From Massilia rhizosphaerae (GTDB lineage Bacteria > Pseudomonadota > Gammaproteobacteria > Burkholderiales > Burkholderiaceae_D), in NCBI RefSeq assembly GCF_016093545.1, contig NZ_JADKYX010000001.1, forward strand, positions 186,001-250,000: a stretch of DNA of 64,000 nucleotides. Reading direction: 5' to 3'. Position numbers and translations under genes: made by a program. A model generated the notes under the pieces. It saw nothing but the letters and a program-made list of their open reading frames with translations, searched no databases and was not told the origin of the DNA. This document shows, piece by piece, positions 28,678 to 38,658 of the stretch; within the stretch, counting starts at the first letter, position 1, and each line of letters starts with the position of its first letter.

Positions 28678-31600
28678 TTAAGCGAGGAGTTGTTTGATGG
28701 TCTGCTTGACCTGGTTCACGCGCGCGGCCAGGTCCGGCATATTGGCCGTGATGCGCAGCTTGTCCTGGCCGGCCAGCTTGACCTGGCGGTTCTTCTGGAT
28801 GAGCGTGATGATCCTGATCGGGTCGATCGGCGGCTTTTCCATGAACTGCAGGCTGGCCGCATCCGCGTGCGCGTCGATCTTGACGATGCCGACGGCCTTC
28901 GCCGCGATGCGCAGGCGGTGCGTCTCGATCAGCGCCTTCACGGCGTCCGGCAGCTTGCCGAAGCGGTCGATCAGTTCTTCCTGCATGTCGTCGATGCGGC
29001 CTTGCTCTTCGCAGTTCGCGAGGCGCTTGTAGATCGACAGGCGTTCGTGCACGTCGCCGCAGAAGTCCGCCGGCAGCAGGGCGGGCACGTGCAGGTTGAT
29101 CTCCGTCGTCGACGACAGCGGCGCGCTCATGTCCGGCTCGCGGCCCGCCTTCAGGGCCTTCACCGCTTCGTTCAGCATGTCGGAATACAGCTGGAAGCCG
29201 ATTTCCAGCATCTCGCCCGACTGGTTCTCGCCCAGCACCTCGCCGGCGCCGCGGATTTCCAGGTCGTGCATGGCGAGATAGAAGCCGCTGCCCAGTTCTT
29301 CCATCGCCTGGATGGCGTCGAGCCGGCGCTGCGCCTGTTTCGACAGGCCGAGGACGTCGTTCACCAGCAGGTAGGCATAGGCCTGGTGGTGCGAGCGGCC
29401 GACGCGGCCGCGCAGCTGGTGCAGCTGGGCGAGGCCGAACTTGTCGGCGCGGTGCATGATGATCGTGTTCGCGGTCGGCACGTCGATGCCGGTTTCGATG
29501 ATCGTCGTGCACAGCAGGATGTTGTAGCGCTGGGCGACGAAATCGCGCATCACCTTTTCCAGGTCGCGCTCGTGCATCTGTCCGTGCGCGACGGCGATGC
29601 GCGCTTCCGGCAGCAGCTCGCGCAGCATGGCGAGGCGGTTCTCGATGGTCTCGACTTCGTTGTGCAGGAAGTAGATCTGGCCGCCCCGTTTCAGCTCGCG
29701 CAGGCAGGCTTCGCGGATGATGGAGCCGTCCTCGCTGCGCACGAACGTCTTGATTGCGAGGCGCTTCTGCGGCGCCGTCGCGATGACGGAAAAGTCGCGC
29801 AGGCCTTCCAGCGCCATGCCCAGGGTGCGCGGGATCGGCGTGGCGGTCAACGTCAGCACGTCGACTTCCGCGCGCAGGGCCTTCAGCGCTTCCTTCTGGC
29901 GCACGCCGAAGCGGTGCTCCTCGTCGATGATGACGAGCCCCAGGCGGGTGAACTTCACGTCCGGCGACAGCAGCTTATGGGTGCCGATCACGATGTCGAC
30001 GGTGCCGTCGGCCATGCCCTTGATCGCGTTGTTGATCTCCTTGCCGGTGCGAAAGCGCGACAACTCCGCGATGCGCACGGGCCAGTCGGCGAAGCGGTCG
30101 GAGAACGTCTGCGCGTGCTGCTCCGCGAGCAGGGTCGTGGGCGCGAGGATCGCGACCTGCTTGCCGCCCATGACGGCGATGAACGCGGCGCGCAGCGCGA
30201 CTTCCGTCTTGCCGAAGCCGACGTCGCCGCACACGAGGCGGTCCATCGGCCGGCCCGACGTCATGTCCTGGAGGACGGCCGCGATGGCGGCGCGCTGGTC
30301 CGGCGTTTCGTCGAAGCCGAAGCTCTGTGCGAAGTTCTCGTAGTCGGTGGCGGAGTATTCGAACGCGTGGCCCTGGCGCGCGGCGCGGCGCGCGTACAGG
30401 TTCAGGAGTTCGGCCGCCGTGTCGCGCACCTGTTCCGCGGCCTTTCTCTTGGCCTTGTCCCACTGGCCGGAGCCGAGCGTATGCAGCGGTGCGTCTTCCG
30501 GCGAGGCGCCGGAATAGCGCGAGATCACGTGCAGCTGCGATACCGGCACGTACAGCTTGGACTCTTTCGCGTATTCCAGGTGCAGGAATTCCGTCTCGCC
30601 TTCGCCCAGGTCCATGCTCACCAGGCCCAGGTAGCGGCCGATGCCGTGGTTGATGTGCACGACGGGGTCGCCGATCTTCAGCTCGGACAGGTCGCGCACC
30701 ATCGATTCGACCTGCGAACCCGCTTCCTGTTTCTTCTTGCCCGCGCGCCGGCCGGTGCCCGCGTACAGCTCCGTCTCCGTGATGAACACGAGGTGGCCGG
30801 CGCCGGCCTCCATCAGTTCGAAGCCGGCCTGCAGCGGCGCGACGCCCAGCACGACCTTCGCATCCGTGGCGCGCAGGCCGTCGAAACCCTCGACCGATGC
30901 GAGGTCCAGCTTGTATTCGTTGAAGTACTGCTGCAAGGTCTCGCGGCGGCCGGCCGATTCCGCGCAGATCATCACGCGCTTGCCGTCGCCGCCCGTGCGC
31001 ATCAGGTAGGCACGCAGGTTCGCGAGCGGATCGTCGAGGCGGCGGTTGACGGCGATGTCGGGAATCGCCGCGGAGAGTTCGGAAGCGCCCGCGGACGCAT
31101 CGCGCGCGATGGCCCAGCGGCCGTGCGGCTTGGCCCGCACGAAGAAATCCTCGGCGCCGAGGAAGATCTCCTTCGGTTCCAGGATCGGGCGGTCGCGGTC
31201 GGTCTTGAGGAATTTGTAGCGCGATTCCGTGTCGAGCCAGAAGCGCTGGATGGCCGCCTCGATGTCGCCGACGAGGGCGAGGCTCGACGCGTCCGGCAGG
31301 TAGTCGAACAGGGTCGCCGTCTGGTCGAAGAACAGCGGCAGATAGTATTCGATGCCGGCCGACGCGATGCCGTTGCCGATGTCGCGGTAGATCGGCTGGC
31401 GCGACGGATCGCCTTCGAAGCGCTCGCGCCAGCGGCCGCGGAACGCGGTGCGCGATGGTTCGTCCATCGGGAATTCGCGGCCCGGCAGCAGGCGCACTTC
31501 CTTGACCGGGTAGAGCGAGCGCTGGGTGTCGGCGTCGAACGTGCGGATCGTCTCGATTTCGTCGCCGAACAGGTCGAGGCGGTACGGCAGCGCGGACCCC

Positions 31601-32133
31601 ATCGGGAACAGGTCGATCAGGCCGCCCCGCACCGAATACTCGCCCGGCGACATCACCTGCGTGACGTGGGTGTAGCCGGCGAGCGTCAGCTGCGCCTTGA
31701 GCTTCGCTTCGTCCAGGTGTTCGCCCTGGCGGAAGAAGAAGGTGTAGGCGGCGAGGAATGACGGCGGCGCCAGGCGCACGAGGGCCGTCGTCGCGGGCAC
31801 GACGAGCACGTCGCACTGGCCGTTGCGCACTTCGTGCAAGGTGGCGAGGCGTTCGGAGACGAGGTCCTGGTGCGGCGAAAACGCGTCGTACGGGAGCGTC
31901 TCCCAGTCCGGCAGCAGGTGGCACGACAGCTTGCCTTCGGCGAACCAGGGAATCTCGTCGAGCAGGCGCTGGCCGTCGCTGGCGTTCGCGACGATCACGG
32001 TCAGCATCTGGCGCTTGGCTTTCAGCGCGAGGGCGGCGACGGCGAGCGCATAGGCATCGGCCGAGCCGTGCAGCTGGGGCAGGGCGAAACGGGTTCCGGG
32101 TTTGGGAAGGTGTTGGGTGAGATCGAAAGGCAT
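28678..32133 (-). CDS. mfd: Transcription-repair coupling factor Mfd
   Basis: ATP-dependent translocase of 1151 residues that removes RNA polymerase stalled at DNA lesions and recruits UvrA. It has the UvrB-like N-terminal region (LLPDWETLPYDAFSPHQDLVSERL), the RNA-polymerase-interaction domain (DPVVHINHGIGRYLGL), and RecG-like helicase motors with Walker A CGDVGFGKTEVA, DEEHRFG, TATPIPRTL, TTIIETGIDVP and QLRGRVGRS. A C-terminal TRCF domain follows. Length matches the family. serB follows directly. Confidence 0.97.
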   Translation of the reverse strand: MPFDLTQHLPKPGTRFALPQLHGSADAYALAVAALALKAKRQMLTVIVANASDGQRLLDEIPWFAEGKLSCHLLPDWETLPYDAFSPHQDLVSERLATLHEVRNGQCDVLVVPATTALVRLAPPSFLAAYTFFFRQGEHLDEAKLKAQLTLAGYTHVTQVMSPGEYSVRGGLIDLFPMGSALPYRLDLFGDEIETIRTFDADTQRSLYPVKEVRLLPGREFPMDEPSRTAFRGRWRERFEGDPSRQPIYRDIGNGIASAGIEYYLPLFFDQTATLFDYLPDASSLALVGDIEAAIQRFWLDTESRYKFLKTDRDRPILEPKEIFLGAEDFFVRAKPHGRWAIARDASAGASELSAAIPDIAVNRRLDDPLANLRAYLMRTGGDGKRVMICAESAGRRETLQQYFNEYKLDLASVEGFDGLRATDAKVVLGVAPLQAGFELMEAGAGHLVFITETELYAGTGRRAGKKKQEAGSQVESMVRDLSELKIGDPVVHINHGIGRYLGLVSMDLGEGETEFLHLEYAKESKLYVPVSQLHVISRYSGASPEDAPLHTLGSGQWDKAKRKAAEQVRDTAAELLNLYARRAARQGHAFEYSATDYENFAQSFGFDETPDQRAAIAAVLQDMTSGRPMDRLVCGDVGFGKTEVALRAAFIAVMGGKQVAILAPTTLLAEQHAQTFSDRFADWPVRIAELSRFRTGKEINNAIKGMADGTVDIVIGTHKLLSPDVKFTRLGLVIIDEEHRFGVRQKEALKALRAEVDVLTLTATPIPRTLGMALEGLRDFSVIATAPQKRLAIKTFVRSEDGSIIREACLRELKRGGQIYFLHNEVETIENRLAMLRELLPEARIAVAHGQMHERDLEKVMRDFVAQRYNILLCTTIIETGIDVPTANTIIMHRADKFGLAQLHQLRGRVGRSHHQAYAYLLVNDVLGLSKQAQRRLDAIQAMEELGSGFYLAMHDLEIRGAGEVLGENQSGEMLEIGFQLYSDMLNEAVKALKAGREPDMSAPLSSTTEINLHVPALLPADFCGDVHERLSIYKRLANCEEQGRIDDMQEELIDRFGKLPDAVKALIETHRLRIAAKAVGIVKIDAHADAASLQFMEKPPIDPIRIITLIQKNRQVKLAGQDKLRITANMPDLAARVNQVKQTIKQLLA

Positions 32134-32219
32134 TGACGCGTGGCTGTACGGGTTCGTCAGGACGAGCGTCCATTATAGACGAACAACGTCCCGGCGTACG
32201 CCGGTGCGCCGATGGGGAA

Positions 32220-32249
32220 GCCGTCCGGCCAGGGGCAGGACCGGACGGC
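32220..32249 (-). terminator. Hairpin downstream of the small lipoprotein gene
   Basis: A 9-bp perfect stem (32220-32228 with 32241-32249) lies 11 bases past the lipoprotein stop on the minus strand. No U tract follows, so termination strength is uncertain. Confidence 0.45.
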
Positions 32250-32259
32250 GCCGGCGCGA

Positions 32260-32541
32260 TCAGTGGCCGGTGGGGCTTTGGCCGGTGGTGCTTTGGCCGG
32301 TCGTGTTTTGGGTGTTGGTGCCCTGGCCGGTGGCGTCGGAGTTGGCGGCGCCGACGGCGGAGGTGCCGGTCGGGGTCGTGCTCGACGTGCTCGAGGTGCC
32401 CATCGTGCCGGATTCCGACGTGCCGGTGGCGCTCGAGCCCATGCTGCTGCTCCCATCGCTGCCGGTCGTGGCGGTCGAGCTGCATGCGGCCAGGCTCACG
32501 GCCATCAGGCCGCCGATCAGAAGGGCTTGGTAGGTTTTCAT
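32260..32541 (-). CDS. Small Ser/Thr/Gly-rich lipoprotein
   Basis: A 93-residue predicted lipoprotein with a signal peptide ending in LAAC (cysteine at residue 20). The rest is low-complexity Ser, Thr, Gly and Gln, probably unfolded. AGGAGTG precedes the ATG at ideal spacing, which supports real translation. No family is recognised. It stands alone, with a hairpin downstream and the PBP1a terminator upstream. Confidence 0.75.
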   Translation of the reverse strand: MKTYQALLIGGLMAVSLAACSSTATTGSDGSSSMGSSATGTSESGTMGTSSTSSTTPTGTSAVGAANSDATGQGTNTQNTTGQSTTGQSPTGH

Positions 32542-32679
32542 CGTTCACTCCTGTTGTAAAAGTGTCGACATCATGGGGGCACACATGCGCGTACGAAATA
32601 GGATCAGTTCGTAAAGACGTGTAGGACTGGGCGCACGATCTCTTCGTTTTGTGGCAATGCGGTTGACGCTCTGCCAACG

Positions 32680-32706
32680 AAAAACGGGCCGCACGCGGCG
32701 GCCCGT
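32680..32706 (-). terminator. Rho-independent terminator of the PBP1a gene
   Basis: A perfect 9-bp stem (32684-32692 with 32698-32706, loop of five) is followed on the minus strand by a run of five T, starting 20 bases after the PBP1a stop. Confidence 0.85.
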
Positions 32707-32725
32707 CCGGCTGGTCGTCGACAGG

Positions 32726-35149
32726 TCAGAACAGCGTGTTCGCCGGCTGCTGTTGCTTCGGCTGCGGCTTCGGCTGCACCTGCGTCTGCGGCTGCTGTCC
32801 CGGCGGCGTCACACCCGGCGGCACCGTCCCGTCGACCGGCTGCACGGCATTCGGATCCGGTGCCTGGTCGAGGTCGATGCTCCTCAGCGCCGGTGTCTCG
32901 GCGAACTCGGCGTAGACCCAGTCGTCGTTGTCGCGCACCACGCCGTCCGGTGCCAGGCGCTCTTCCTGCGGCGGCTTGTCGGCAAGCGCCACGCGCATGT
33001 AGTCGATCCAGATCGGCAACCCGACGGTGGCGCCGAATTCGCGCCCGCCCAGCGAGCGTGGGTCGTCGTAGCCCATCCACGCGACGGCCACGACGTTGCC
33101 GCCGTAACCCGAGAACCAGCCGTCCATCGCGTCGCTCGTCGTGCCGGTCTTGCCGGCGATGTCCGTGCGGCCGAGGGCCTTGGTCGCTTCGGCGCCGGTG
33201 CCGTAGCGAGTGACGTCGCGCAGCATGCTGTCGGTGATGAACGCGTTGCGCGGATCGAGCACGCGCTGGTCGTCGGTGTGTTCGGCGGCGGGCTTGGTCT
33301 GCTGGATGATCTTGCCGTCGGCGTCCTCGATGCGGGCGATCAGGTAAGGCTGCACGCGGTAGCCGCCGTTGGCGAAGACGGCGTAGGCGCCGGCCATCTG
33401 CAGCGGCGTCACGGCGCCCGTGCCCAGCGCCAGCGTGTAGTTCTGCGGCTGGCGCGCGAGGTCGAAGCCGAACTTGCCGATGAATTCGTGCGCATACGGC
33501 ACCGTGATCGCGCGCAGCAGGCGCACGGACGGCACGTTCTTCGATTCGGCCAGGGCGCGGCGCAGCGTGATCGGCCCGTCGTACTTGCCGTCGTCGTTCT
33601 GCGGCGACCACGTCTTGCCCGCGTCCTCGCCCGGCATGTCGAGCGGCGCGTCGAGGATGAGCGTGCCCGGCGAATACCCCTTGTCGATCGCGGCCGAGTA
33701 GATGAACGGCTTCATGCCGGAGCCGGGCTGGCGCCATGCCTGCGTCACGTGGTTGAACTTCTGGAAGTTGTAGTCGAAGCCGCCGACCATGGCGTGGTAC
33801 GCGCCCGTGTCGGCGTCGATGGCGACGAACGCGGCGGCGACCTGCGGCACCTGCGTCACGCTCCAGTTGCCCTTCGCATCCTTGGCCACGCGGATGATCG
33901 CGCCCGGCGTCAGGCGCATCTTCTCCTTGGCGTTGGCCGACAGGCCGGCCTGGGCGAATTTCAGGCCCGCGCCGGTCAGGTCGACGACGTCGCCGTCGAC
34001 CGTTTCGACCCGCACCGTCTTCGCGGTCGCGGCCAGCACGACGGCCGGGATCAGGCCATCGCTGACGGGGCGCTTGCCGAGCGTGTCGTTGATCGCGTCC
34101 TCGCGTTCGGCCGGGTCGGACGGCAGGTCCATGTGGTCTTCCGGACCGCGCCAGCCGTGGCGCTGGTCGTAGGTCAGCACGTTGCGGCGCACGGAGGCAT
34201 ACGCGGCGTCCTGCTCGGGTTTCAGGATCGTCGTGTAGACCCTGATGCCCTTCGTGTAGGCGTCTTCCTTGAACTGGTTGTACACGGCCAGGCGCGCCAG
34301 TTCCGCGACGTATTCCGCGTGCGTGCCGTACTCCTGCACGCCGCGCTGGTTGACGCGCAGCGGCTCGGCGAGCGCCTTCTGGTATTGCTCTTCCGTGATG
34401 TAGTTCAGCGCGCGCATGCGGGCCAGCACCGCGTGCTGGCGCACGCGCGCCTGCTTGGGATTCGCGACCGGATTGTGGCGCGCCGGGTTTTGCGGCAGGC
34501 CCGCCAGCATGGCCATTTCGGCGACGGACAGCTGGTCCAGCGTCTTGTTGAAATAGATGCGCGCGGCACTCGAGAAGCCGTAGGCGCGCTGGCCCAGGTA
34601 GATCTGGTTCATGTACAGCTCGAGGATTTCGTCCTTCGACAAGGCCGCCTCGATCTTGTACGCGAGCGCGATTTCGTTGATCTTGCGCGACAGGCGTTTT
34701 TCGCGCGACAGGAAGAAGTTGCGCGCCACCTGCATCGTGATCGTCGACGCGCCGCCCCTGCCGAAGCCGCCGCGCAGGTTCGACCCGACGGCGCCCAGCG
34801 CCCGTTTCCAGTCGATGGCGCCGTGCTCGTAGAAGCGGGCGTCCTCGATGGCGAGCAGCGACTTCTTCATCAGGTCGGGGATTTTCTTGATCGGGACGAA
34901 ATCGCGGTGCTCTTCGCCGAACTCGCCGATGAGGACGTTGTCTGCCGTGTAGACGCGCAGGGGAATCTTGGGCCGGTAGTCGGTCACGGCATCCAGCGCC
35001 GGCACGTTGGGCAGGACGCGGAACACGATGTAACCGGCGACGCCGGCGATGAACAGGACGACGGCGGCGGCCAGGATGGCCAGTGCCGGGATCAGGAAGC
35101 CGCGCTGGCGGCGGGCGCGCGGCGTTGCCGGCTTGGGGGTAGTTGCCAA
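32726..35149 (-). CDS. mrcA: Bifunctional penicillin-binding protein 1A
   Basis: Class A PBP of 807 residues polymerising and cross-linking peptidoglycan at the inner-membrane periplasmic face. A cytoplasmic Arg-rich head and one membrane helix (about 18-42) precede the glycosyltransferase domain, with catalytic EDARFYEH and the GGASTITMQ motif. The transpeptidase domain has the catalytic serine in SGMK, an SKN motif and KTGTT. A Pro/Gln-rich tail ends the protein. No ATG lies near the family start. The TTG at 35149, seven bases after GAGAG, fits best. It is divergent from the OPT gene. Confidence 0.94.
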   Translation of the reverse strand: MATTPKPATPRARRQRGFLIPALAILAAAVVLFIAGVAGYIVFRVLPNVPALDAVTDYRPKIPLRVYTADNVLIGEFGEEHRDFVPIKKIPDLMKKSLLAIEDARFYEHGAIDWKRALGAVGSNLRGGFGRGGASTITMQVARNFFLSREKRLSRKINEIALAYKIEAALSKDEILELYMNQIYLGQRAYGFSSAARIYFNKTLDQLSVAEMAMLAGLPQNPARHNPVANPKQARVRQHAVLARMRALNYITEEQYQKALAEPLRVNQRGVQEYGTHAEYVAELARLAVYNQFKEDAYTKGIRVYTTILKPEQDAAYASVRRNVLTYDQRHGWRGPEDHMDLPSDPAEREDAINDTLGKRPVSDGLIPAVVLAATAKTVRVETVDGDVVDLTGAGLKFAQAGLSANAKEKMRLTPGAIIRVAKDAKGNWSVTQVPQVAAAFVAIDADTGAYHAMVGGFDYNFQKFNHVTQAWRQPGSGMKPFIYSAAIDKGYSPGTLILDAPLDMPGEDAGKTWSPQNDDGKYDGPITLRRALAESKNVPSVRLLRAITVPYAHEFIGKFGFDLARQPQNYTLALGTGAVTPLQMAGAYAVFANGGYRVQPYLIARIEDADGKIIQQTKPAAEHTDDQRVLDPRNAFITDSMLRDVTRYGTGAEATKALGRTDIAGKTGTTSDAMDGWFSGYGGNVVAVAWMGYDDPRSLGGREFGATVGLPIWIDYMRVALADKPPQEERLAPDGVVRDNDDWVYAEFAETPALRSIDLDQAPDPNAVQPVDGTVPPGVTPPGQQPQTQVQPKPQPKQQQPANTLF

Positions 35150-35219
35150 AACTGAACTCTCTTGATGCGGGTCCAAAGACCCGATTGTGGCCGTGTATAC
35201 GGGCGAAAGAAAGGAAAAC

Positions 35220-35237
35220 GCGGAAATTATAATCCGC
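35220..35237. promoter_or_regulatory. Palindrome carrying overlapping divergent -10 boxes
   Basis: GCGGA (35220-35224) and TCCGC (35233-35237) flank an AT core that contains TATAAT on the plus strand (35228-35233) and on the minus strand (35226-35231). It lies midway between the PBP1a and OPT start codons. Neither -35 box is convincing, so use as a promoter is inferred. Confidence 0.45.
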
Positions 35238-35340
35238 TTTTCTTCCACTACGGCATGTGCGATAGTCACGCCTGCAAAGACTGCCCGGCGATCCCGGCAG
35301 TATCGTTCCACGCTACCCGCGCCTGAAGGAAATTCCGCCC

Positions 35341-37608
35341 ATGCCCTACGATCCCGTGCCGCCCGTCGTCAAGCCTTACATACCGGCCTCGTGCACGCTG
35401 CCGGAGCTGACCTGGCGCGCGCTGATCATGGGCACCGTGCTCGGGATGATCTTCGGCGCGTCGTCGCTGTACCTCGTGCTCAAGGTGGGGCTCACCGTCA
35501 GCGCCTCGATTCCCGTCGCCGTCATCGCGATCACGCTGTTCGGCGTCGCCAAAAAGGCCGGCGGGCGCGAAGCGACGATCCTCGAGAACAGCATCACGCA
35601 GACGGCCGGCTCGGCCGGCGAATCGCTCGCGTTCGGCCTCGGCGTCACCATGCCCGCCATCATGATCCTCGGGTTCGACCTGGAAATTTCTCGCGTCATG
35701 CTCGTGGGCGTGCTGGGCGGCCTGCTGGGCATCCTCATGATGATCCCGATGCGCCGCACGATGATCGTCGACCAGCACCGCGAACTGAAATACCCGGAAG
35801 GGACGGCCTGCGCCGAAGTGCTCAAGGCGGCGGCGACGGAAACGTCGCGCGCGGCGGCCGGCGAGGTGCGCGAGGCTGGCTCGGACGAAGCGAAGGAAGC
35901 GCGCCTGCGCGCCTTCATCATCTTCGGCGGCTTCGGCCTCGGCCTGCTGTACAAGGTCCTCAACATCTCGCTCAAGCTGTGGAAGGATACGGTCAACTTC
36001 ATCTTCGACGCGCCGTTGAAGGCCGGTTCGGCCGGCGCCGAGATCTCGCCCGAGCTGCTGGGCGTCGGCTACATCATCGGCCCGCGCCTCGGGATGATCA
36101 TGGCGGGCGGCGGCGTGCTGTCCTACCTGCTCCTGATCCCGATGATCAAGTTTTTCGGCGACGGGCTGACGGTCCCCGTGGCGCCGGGCACGATGCTGAT
36201 CCGCGACATGAGCCCGGACGACGTGCGCAGCGCCTACGTGCTGTACATCGGCGCGGGGGCCGTGGCGGCCGGCGGCCTGATCTCGCTCGTGCGCTCCATG
36301 CCCACGATCTGGCACGGCCTGAAGGGCGGGCTGGCCGGCATCGGCAGGAACGCAGGCAAGGGCACCGCGGTCGACACGTCGCTGCGCACCGAGCAGGACA
36401 TCCCGCTGAAATGGGTCGTCATCGGCTGCCTGGGCATCATCGCCGCGATCACGTTCGCCGCGCCGCTGCACATGAACGTGCTGGGCGCGTTGCTGATCCT
36501 CGTGTTCGGCTTCCTGTTTTCGACCGTGTCGTCGCGCCTGACGGGCGAGGTGGGCTCGTCGTCGAATCCGATTTCCGGCATGGCCGTGGCCACGCTGCTG
36601 TTCACCTGCCTCATCTTCCTTCTGATGGGCTGGACGGGCGGGCGCTATTACGTGACGGCGCTGTCGGTGGGCGCCATTGTCTGCATCGCCGCAAGCAATG
36701 CGGGCACGACGTCGCAAGACCTCAAGACGGGCTTCCTCGTCGGTTCCACGCCGAAGCTGCAGCAGTACGCGATCCTGGCGGGCGCGCTCGCGTCGGCGCT
36801 GGTCCTGGGGCCGATCCTGCTCAAGCTGAACGACGCGGGCACCGTGTACGTCCCGGCCGCGCAGGTGGCGCCGCACGTGACGACGGACGCGTCGAAGCTG
36901 ACGGAAACCATGCGGCTGCAGGGGCCGCAGGCGGCGTCCGATCACGCCACGTACAAAGTCTGGCAAAAGACGGACACGGCCGGCGGCCCGGCCGGCAAAT
37001 ACCTCGTGCGCGCGGACGGTTCGCTGGCCTATCTCGTCGACCCGGGCATCAACGGCCAGTACCACACGCGCCCGGACGGTTCCGAAGTCAAGAAATACGA
37101 TGCGCCGAAGGCCGTGCTGATGTCCTACATCATCAAGGGCATCCTCGGCCACCAGCTGCCGTGGACCCTCGTGCTGTTCGGCGTGATGGTGGCCGTCGTG
37201 CTGGAGATGTCCGGCGTCGCGTCGCTCGCGTTCACGGTGGGCGTGTACCTGCCGCTCGTGTCGACCTTGCCGATCGCGGTCGGCGGCATCATCCGCTGGC
37301 TGGTCGACCGCCGCAACAACCGGCTGCCGCAGTACACGGGCCTGTCCGAGGACGAGCTGCAGGCCGCGGGCGACCGCAGCGCGGGCACCTTGCTGGCGTC
37401 GGGGTATATCGCGGGCGGGGCGCTGGCGGGCATCATCATCGCCGTCACGGCGGGCGTGATGACGGATTTCGACACGGCCATGAACAAGTGGGCCGAGGCG
37501 ATGAATCCGTTCTTCGCGGGCGCGACTTCGGATCTGCTGTCCCTGATTCCGTATGCGGTGATCTGCGTGCTGCTGTACGTCGTCGGCCGGGAGAAGGCCG
37601 CGAAATGA
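35341..37608 (+). CDS. OPT family oligopeptide transporter
   Basis: Inner-membrane secondary transporter of 755 residues with about 15 hydrophobic helices. Family landmarks are ELTWRALIMGTVLGMIFGAS near the N-terminus, the ENSITQTAGSAGESLAFG motif and KYPEGTACAEVLKA. OPT proteins move small peptides or metal chelates by proton symport. A soluble-looking insertion of ~110 residues (about 505-600, rich in Thr/Asp/Gly) interrupts the helices. AAGGAA precedes the ATG. It is divergent from mrcA. Confidence 0.92.
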   Translation: MPYDPVPPVVKPYIPASCTLPELTWRALIMGTVLGMIFGASSLYLVLKVGLTVSASIPVAVIAITLFGVAKKAGGREATILENSITQTAGSAGESLAFGLGVTMPAIMILGFDLEISRVMLVGVLGGLLGILMMIPMRRTMIVDQHRELKYPEGTACAEVLKAAATETSRAAAGEVREAGSDEAKEARLRAFIIFGGFGLGLLYKVLNISLKLWKDTVNFIFDAPLKAGSAGAEISPELLGVGYIIGPRLGMIMAGGGVLSYLLLIPMIKFFGDGLTVPVAPGTMLIRDMSPDDVRSAYVLYIGAGAVAAGGLISLVRSMPTIWHGLKGGLAGIGRNAGKGTAVDTSLRTEQDIPLKWVVIGCLGIIAAITFAAPLHMNVLGALLILVFGFLFSTVSSRLTGEVGSSSNPISGMAVATLLFTCLIFLLMGWTGGRYYVTALSVGAIVCIAASNAGTTSQDLKTGFLVGSTPKLQQYAILAGALASALVLGPILLKLNDAGTVYVPAAQVAPHVTTDASKLTETMRLQGPQAASDHATYKVWQKTDTAGGPAGKYLVRADGSLAYLVDPGINGQYHTRPDGSEVKKYDAPKAVLMSYIIKGILGHQLPWTLVLFGVMVAVVLEMSGVASLAFTVGVYLPLVSTLPIAVGGIIRWLVDRRNNRLPQYTGLSEDELQAAGDRSAGTLLASGYIAGGALAGIIIAVTAGVMTDFDTAMNKWAEAMNPFFAGATSDLLSLIPYAVICVLLYVVGREKAAK

Positions 37609-37632
37609 TCGCGGCATGGCGGGCACGCCGCG

Positions 37633-38529
37633 TCACGCGTCGAGCGTCGCGGCCATCGACTCCATCTCCGCCAGGATCCACGCCCGGAAATGCTGGACCT
37701 TCGTCATCGCCTCCTTGTGCGGATTGACGAGGAGCCGGTAGCCGTAGCCGAACGGCGCGCTCTTGCATGCGAGCTGCAGCAGGGTGCCGGCGCGGATGTC
37801 CTCGAACGCGATCCCGTACGGCACGAGGCCGATGCCCTGGCCCGCCACCGCCGCCTGCGCCAGCACGCCCCAGTGGCTGTACGTACGCGCAAAATCGTAG
37901 TCGCCCTTCAGCGCGCGGTTTTCGTTGAGCAGCTGCAGCCACGTTTCCGGCGTGCGCTCGCACAGCAGCGGAAAGCGGGTGAGGTCCGATAGCTGCAGCG
38001 CTTCCTGTCCATCGGCCAGCAGGTCGGGACTGTACACGGGCACGAGGCGCTCGCGGAAGAGCAGGGCGGGATCGCCGTCCTTCACCGGGCCGTAGCGGAT
38101 CGCCACGTCGACGGCGTCGTCCTCGATGTCGACCGGCGTGTCGTTGGAGTCGATGCGCAGGTCCAGCTCGGGGTACAGCTTCGTGAAACGCGACATGCGC
38201 GGCACCAGCCACTTGATCGCGAACGAGTGCGTCGTCGAGATGCGCAGCACGGCTTCGTCGCTGCCGCGCTGCAGCGCCGCCACCTTGGTGCGCAGGTCGG
38301 CCAGCATGCGCGCCACGGCGATCGCCAGTTCCTGGCCCTTGGCCGTCAGCGCGATGTGGCGCGGATGCCGCACGAACAGGGCAAAGCCGATGGCCTCCTC
38401 GAGCTGCTTGACCTGCAGGCTGACGGCGGCCGGCGTCTTGTGCAGTTCGCGCGCGGCCAGCTTGAAGCTGCCCCAGCGCGCCGCGCAATCGAAATCGATC
38501 AGGCCGGAGAGGCTGCGCAGCGGTTTCAA
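37633..38529 (-). CDS. LysR-family transcriptional regulator (GcvA-like)
   Basis: DNA-binding regulator of 298 residues. The N-terminal winged helix (about 5-65) has FKLAARELHKTPAAVSLQVKQLE (described in part) and LFVRHPRHIALTAKG. The C-terminal substrate-binding domain contains STTHSFAIKWLVPRM and PLLCER, as in GcvA-type members. The start is the TTG at 38529, six bases after GGAG; no ATG fits. It is divergent from the epimerase gene with 129 bases between, the usual arrangement for a regulator and its target. Confidence 0.9.
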   Translation of the reverse strand: MKPLRSLSGLIDFDCAARWGSFKLAARELHKTPAAVSLQVKQLEEAIGFALFVRHPRHIALTAKGQELAIAVARMLADLRTKVAALQRGSDEAVLRISTTHSFAIKWLVPRMSRFTKLYPELDLRIDSNDTPVDIEDDAVDVAIRYGPVKDGDPALLFRERLVPVYSPDLLADGQEALQLSDLTRFPLLCERTPETWLQLLNENRALKGDYDFARTYSHWGVLAQAAVAGQGIGLVPYGIAFEDIRAGTLLQLACKSAPFGYGYRLLVNPHKEAMTKVQHFRAWILAEMESMAATLDA

Positions 38530-38579
38530 GGCTCACTCCAGCATAAGTTTTTCTTATTCATACCGTTTATTTTTCTAGT

Positions 38580-38608
38580 TTGAACAATTGCGTTTCCGGT
38601 TACAAAAT
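38580..38608 (+). promoter_or_regulatory. Possible promoter of the epimerase gene
   Basis: TTGAAC (38580-38585) and CAAAAT (38603-38608) are 17 bases apart, about 50 bases before the start codon, in the AT-rich gap shared with the divergent LysR gene. Confidence 0.35.
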
Positions 38609-38658
38609 ATAGCGGATTGATCTCGACCGTGCTATGCCCACAGACTAGGGAAGACTCC

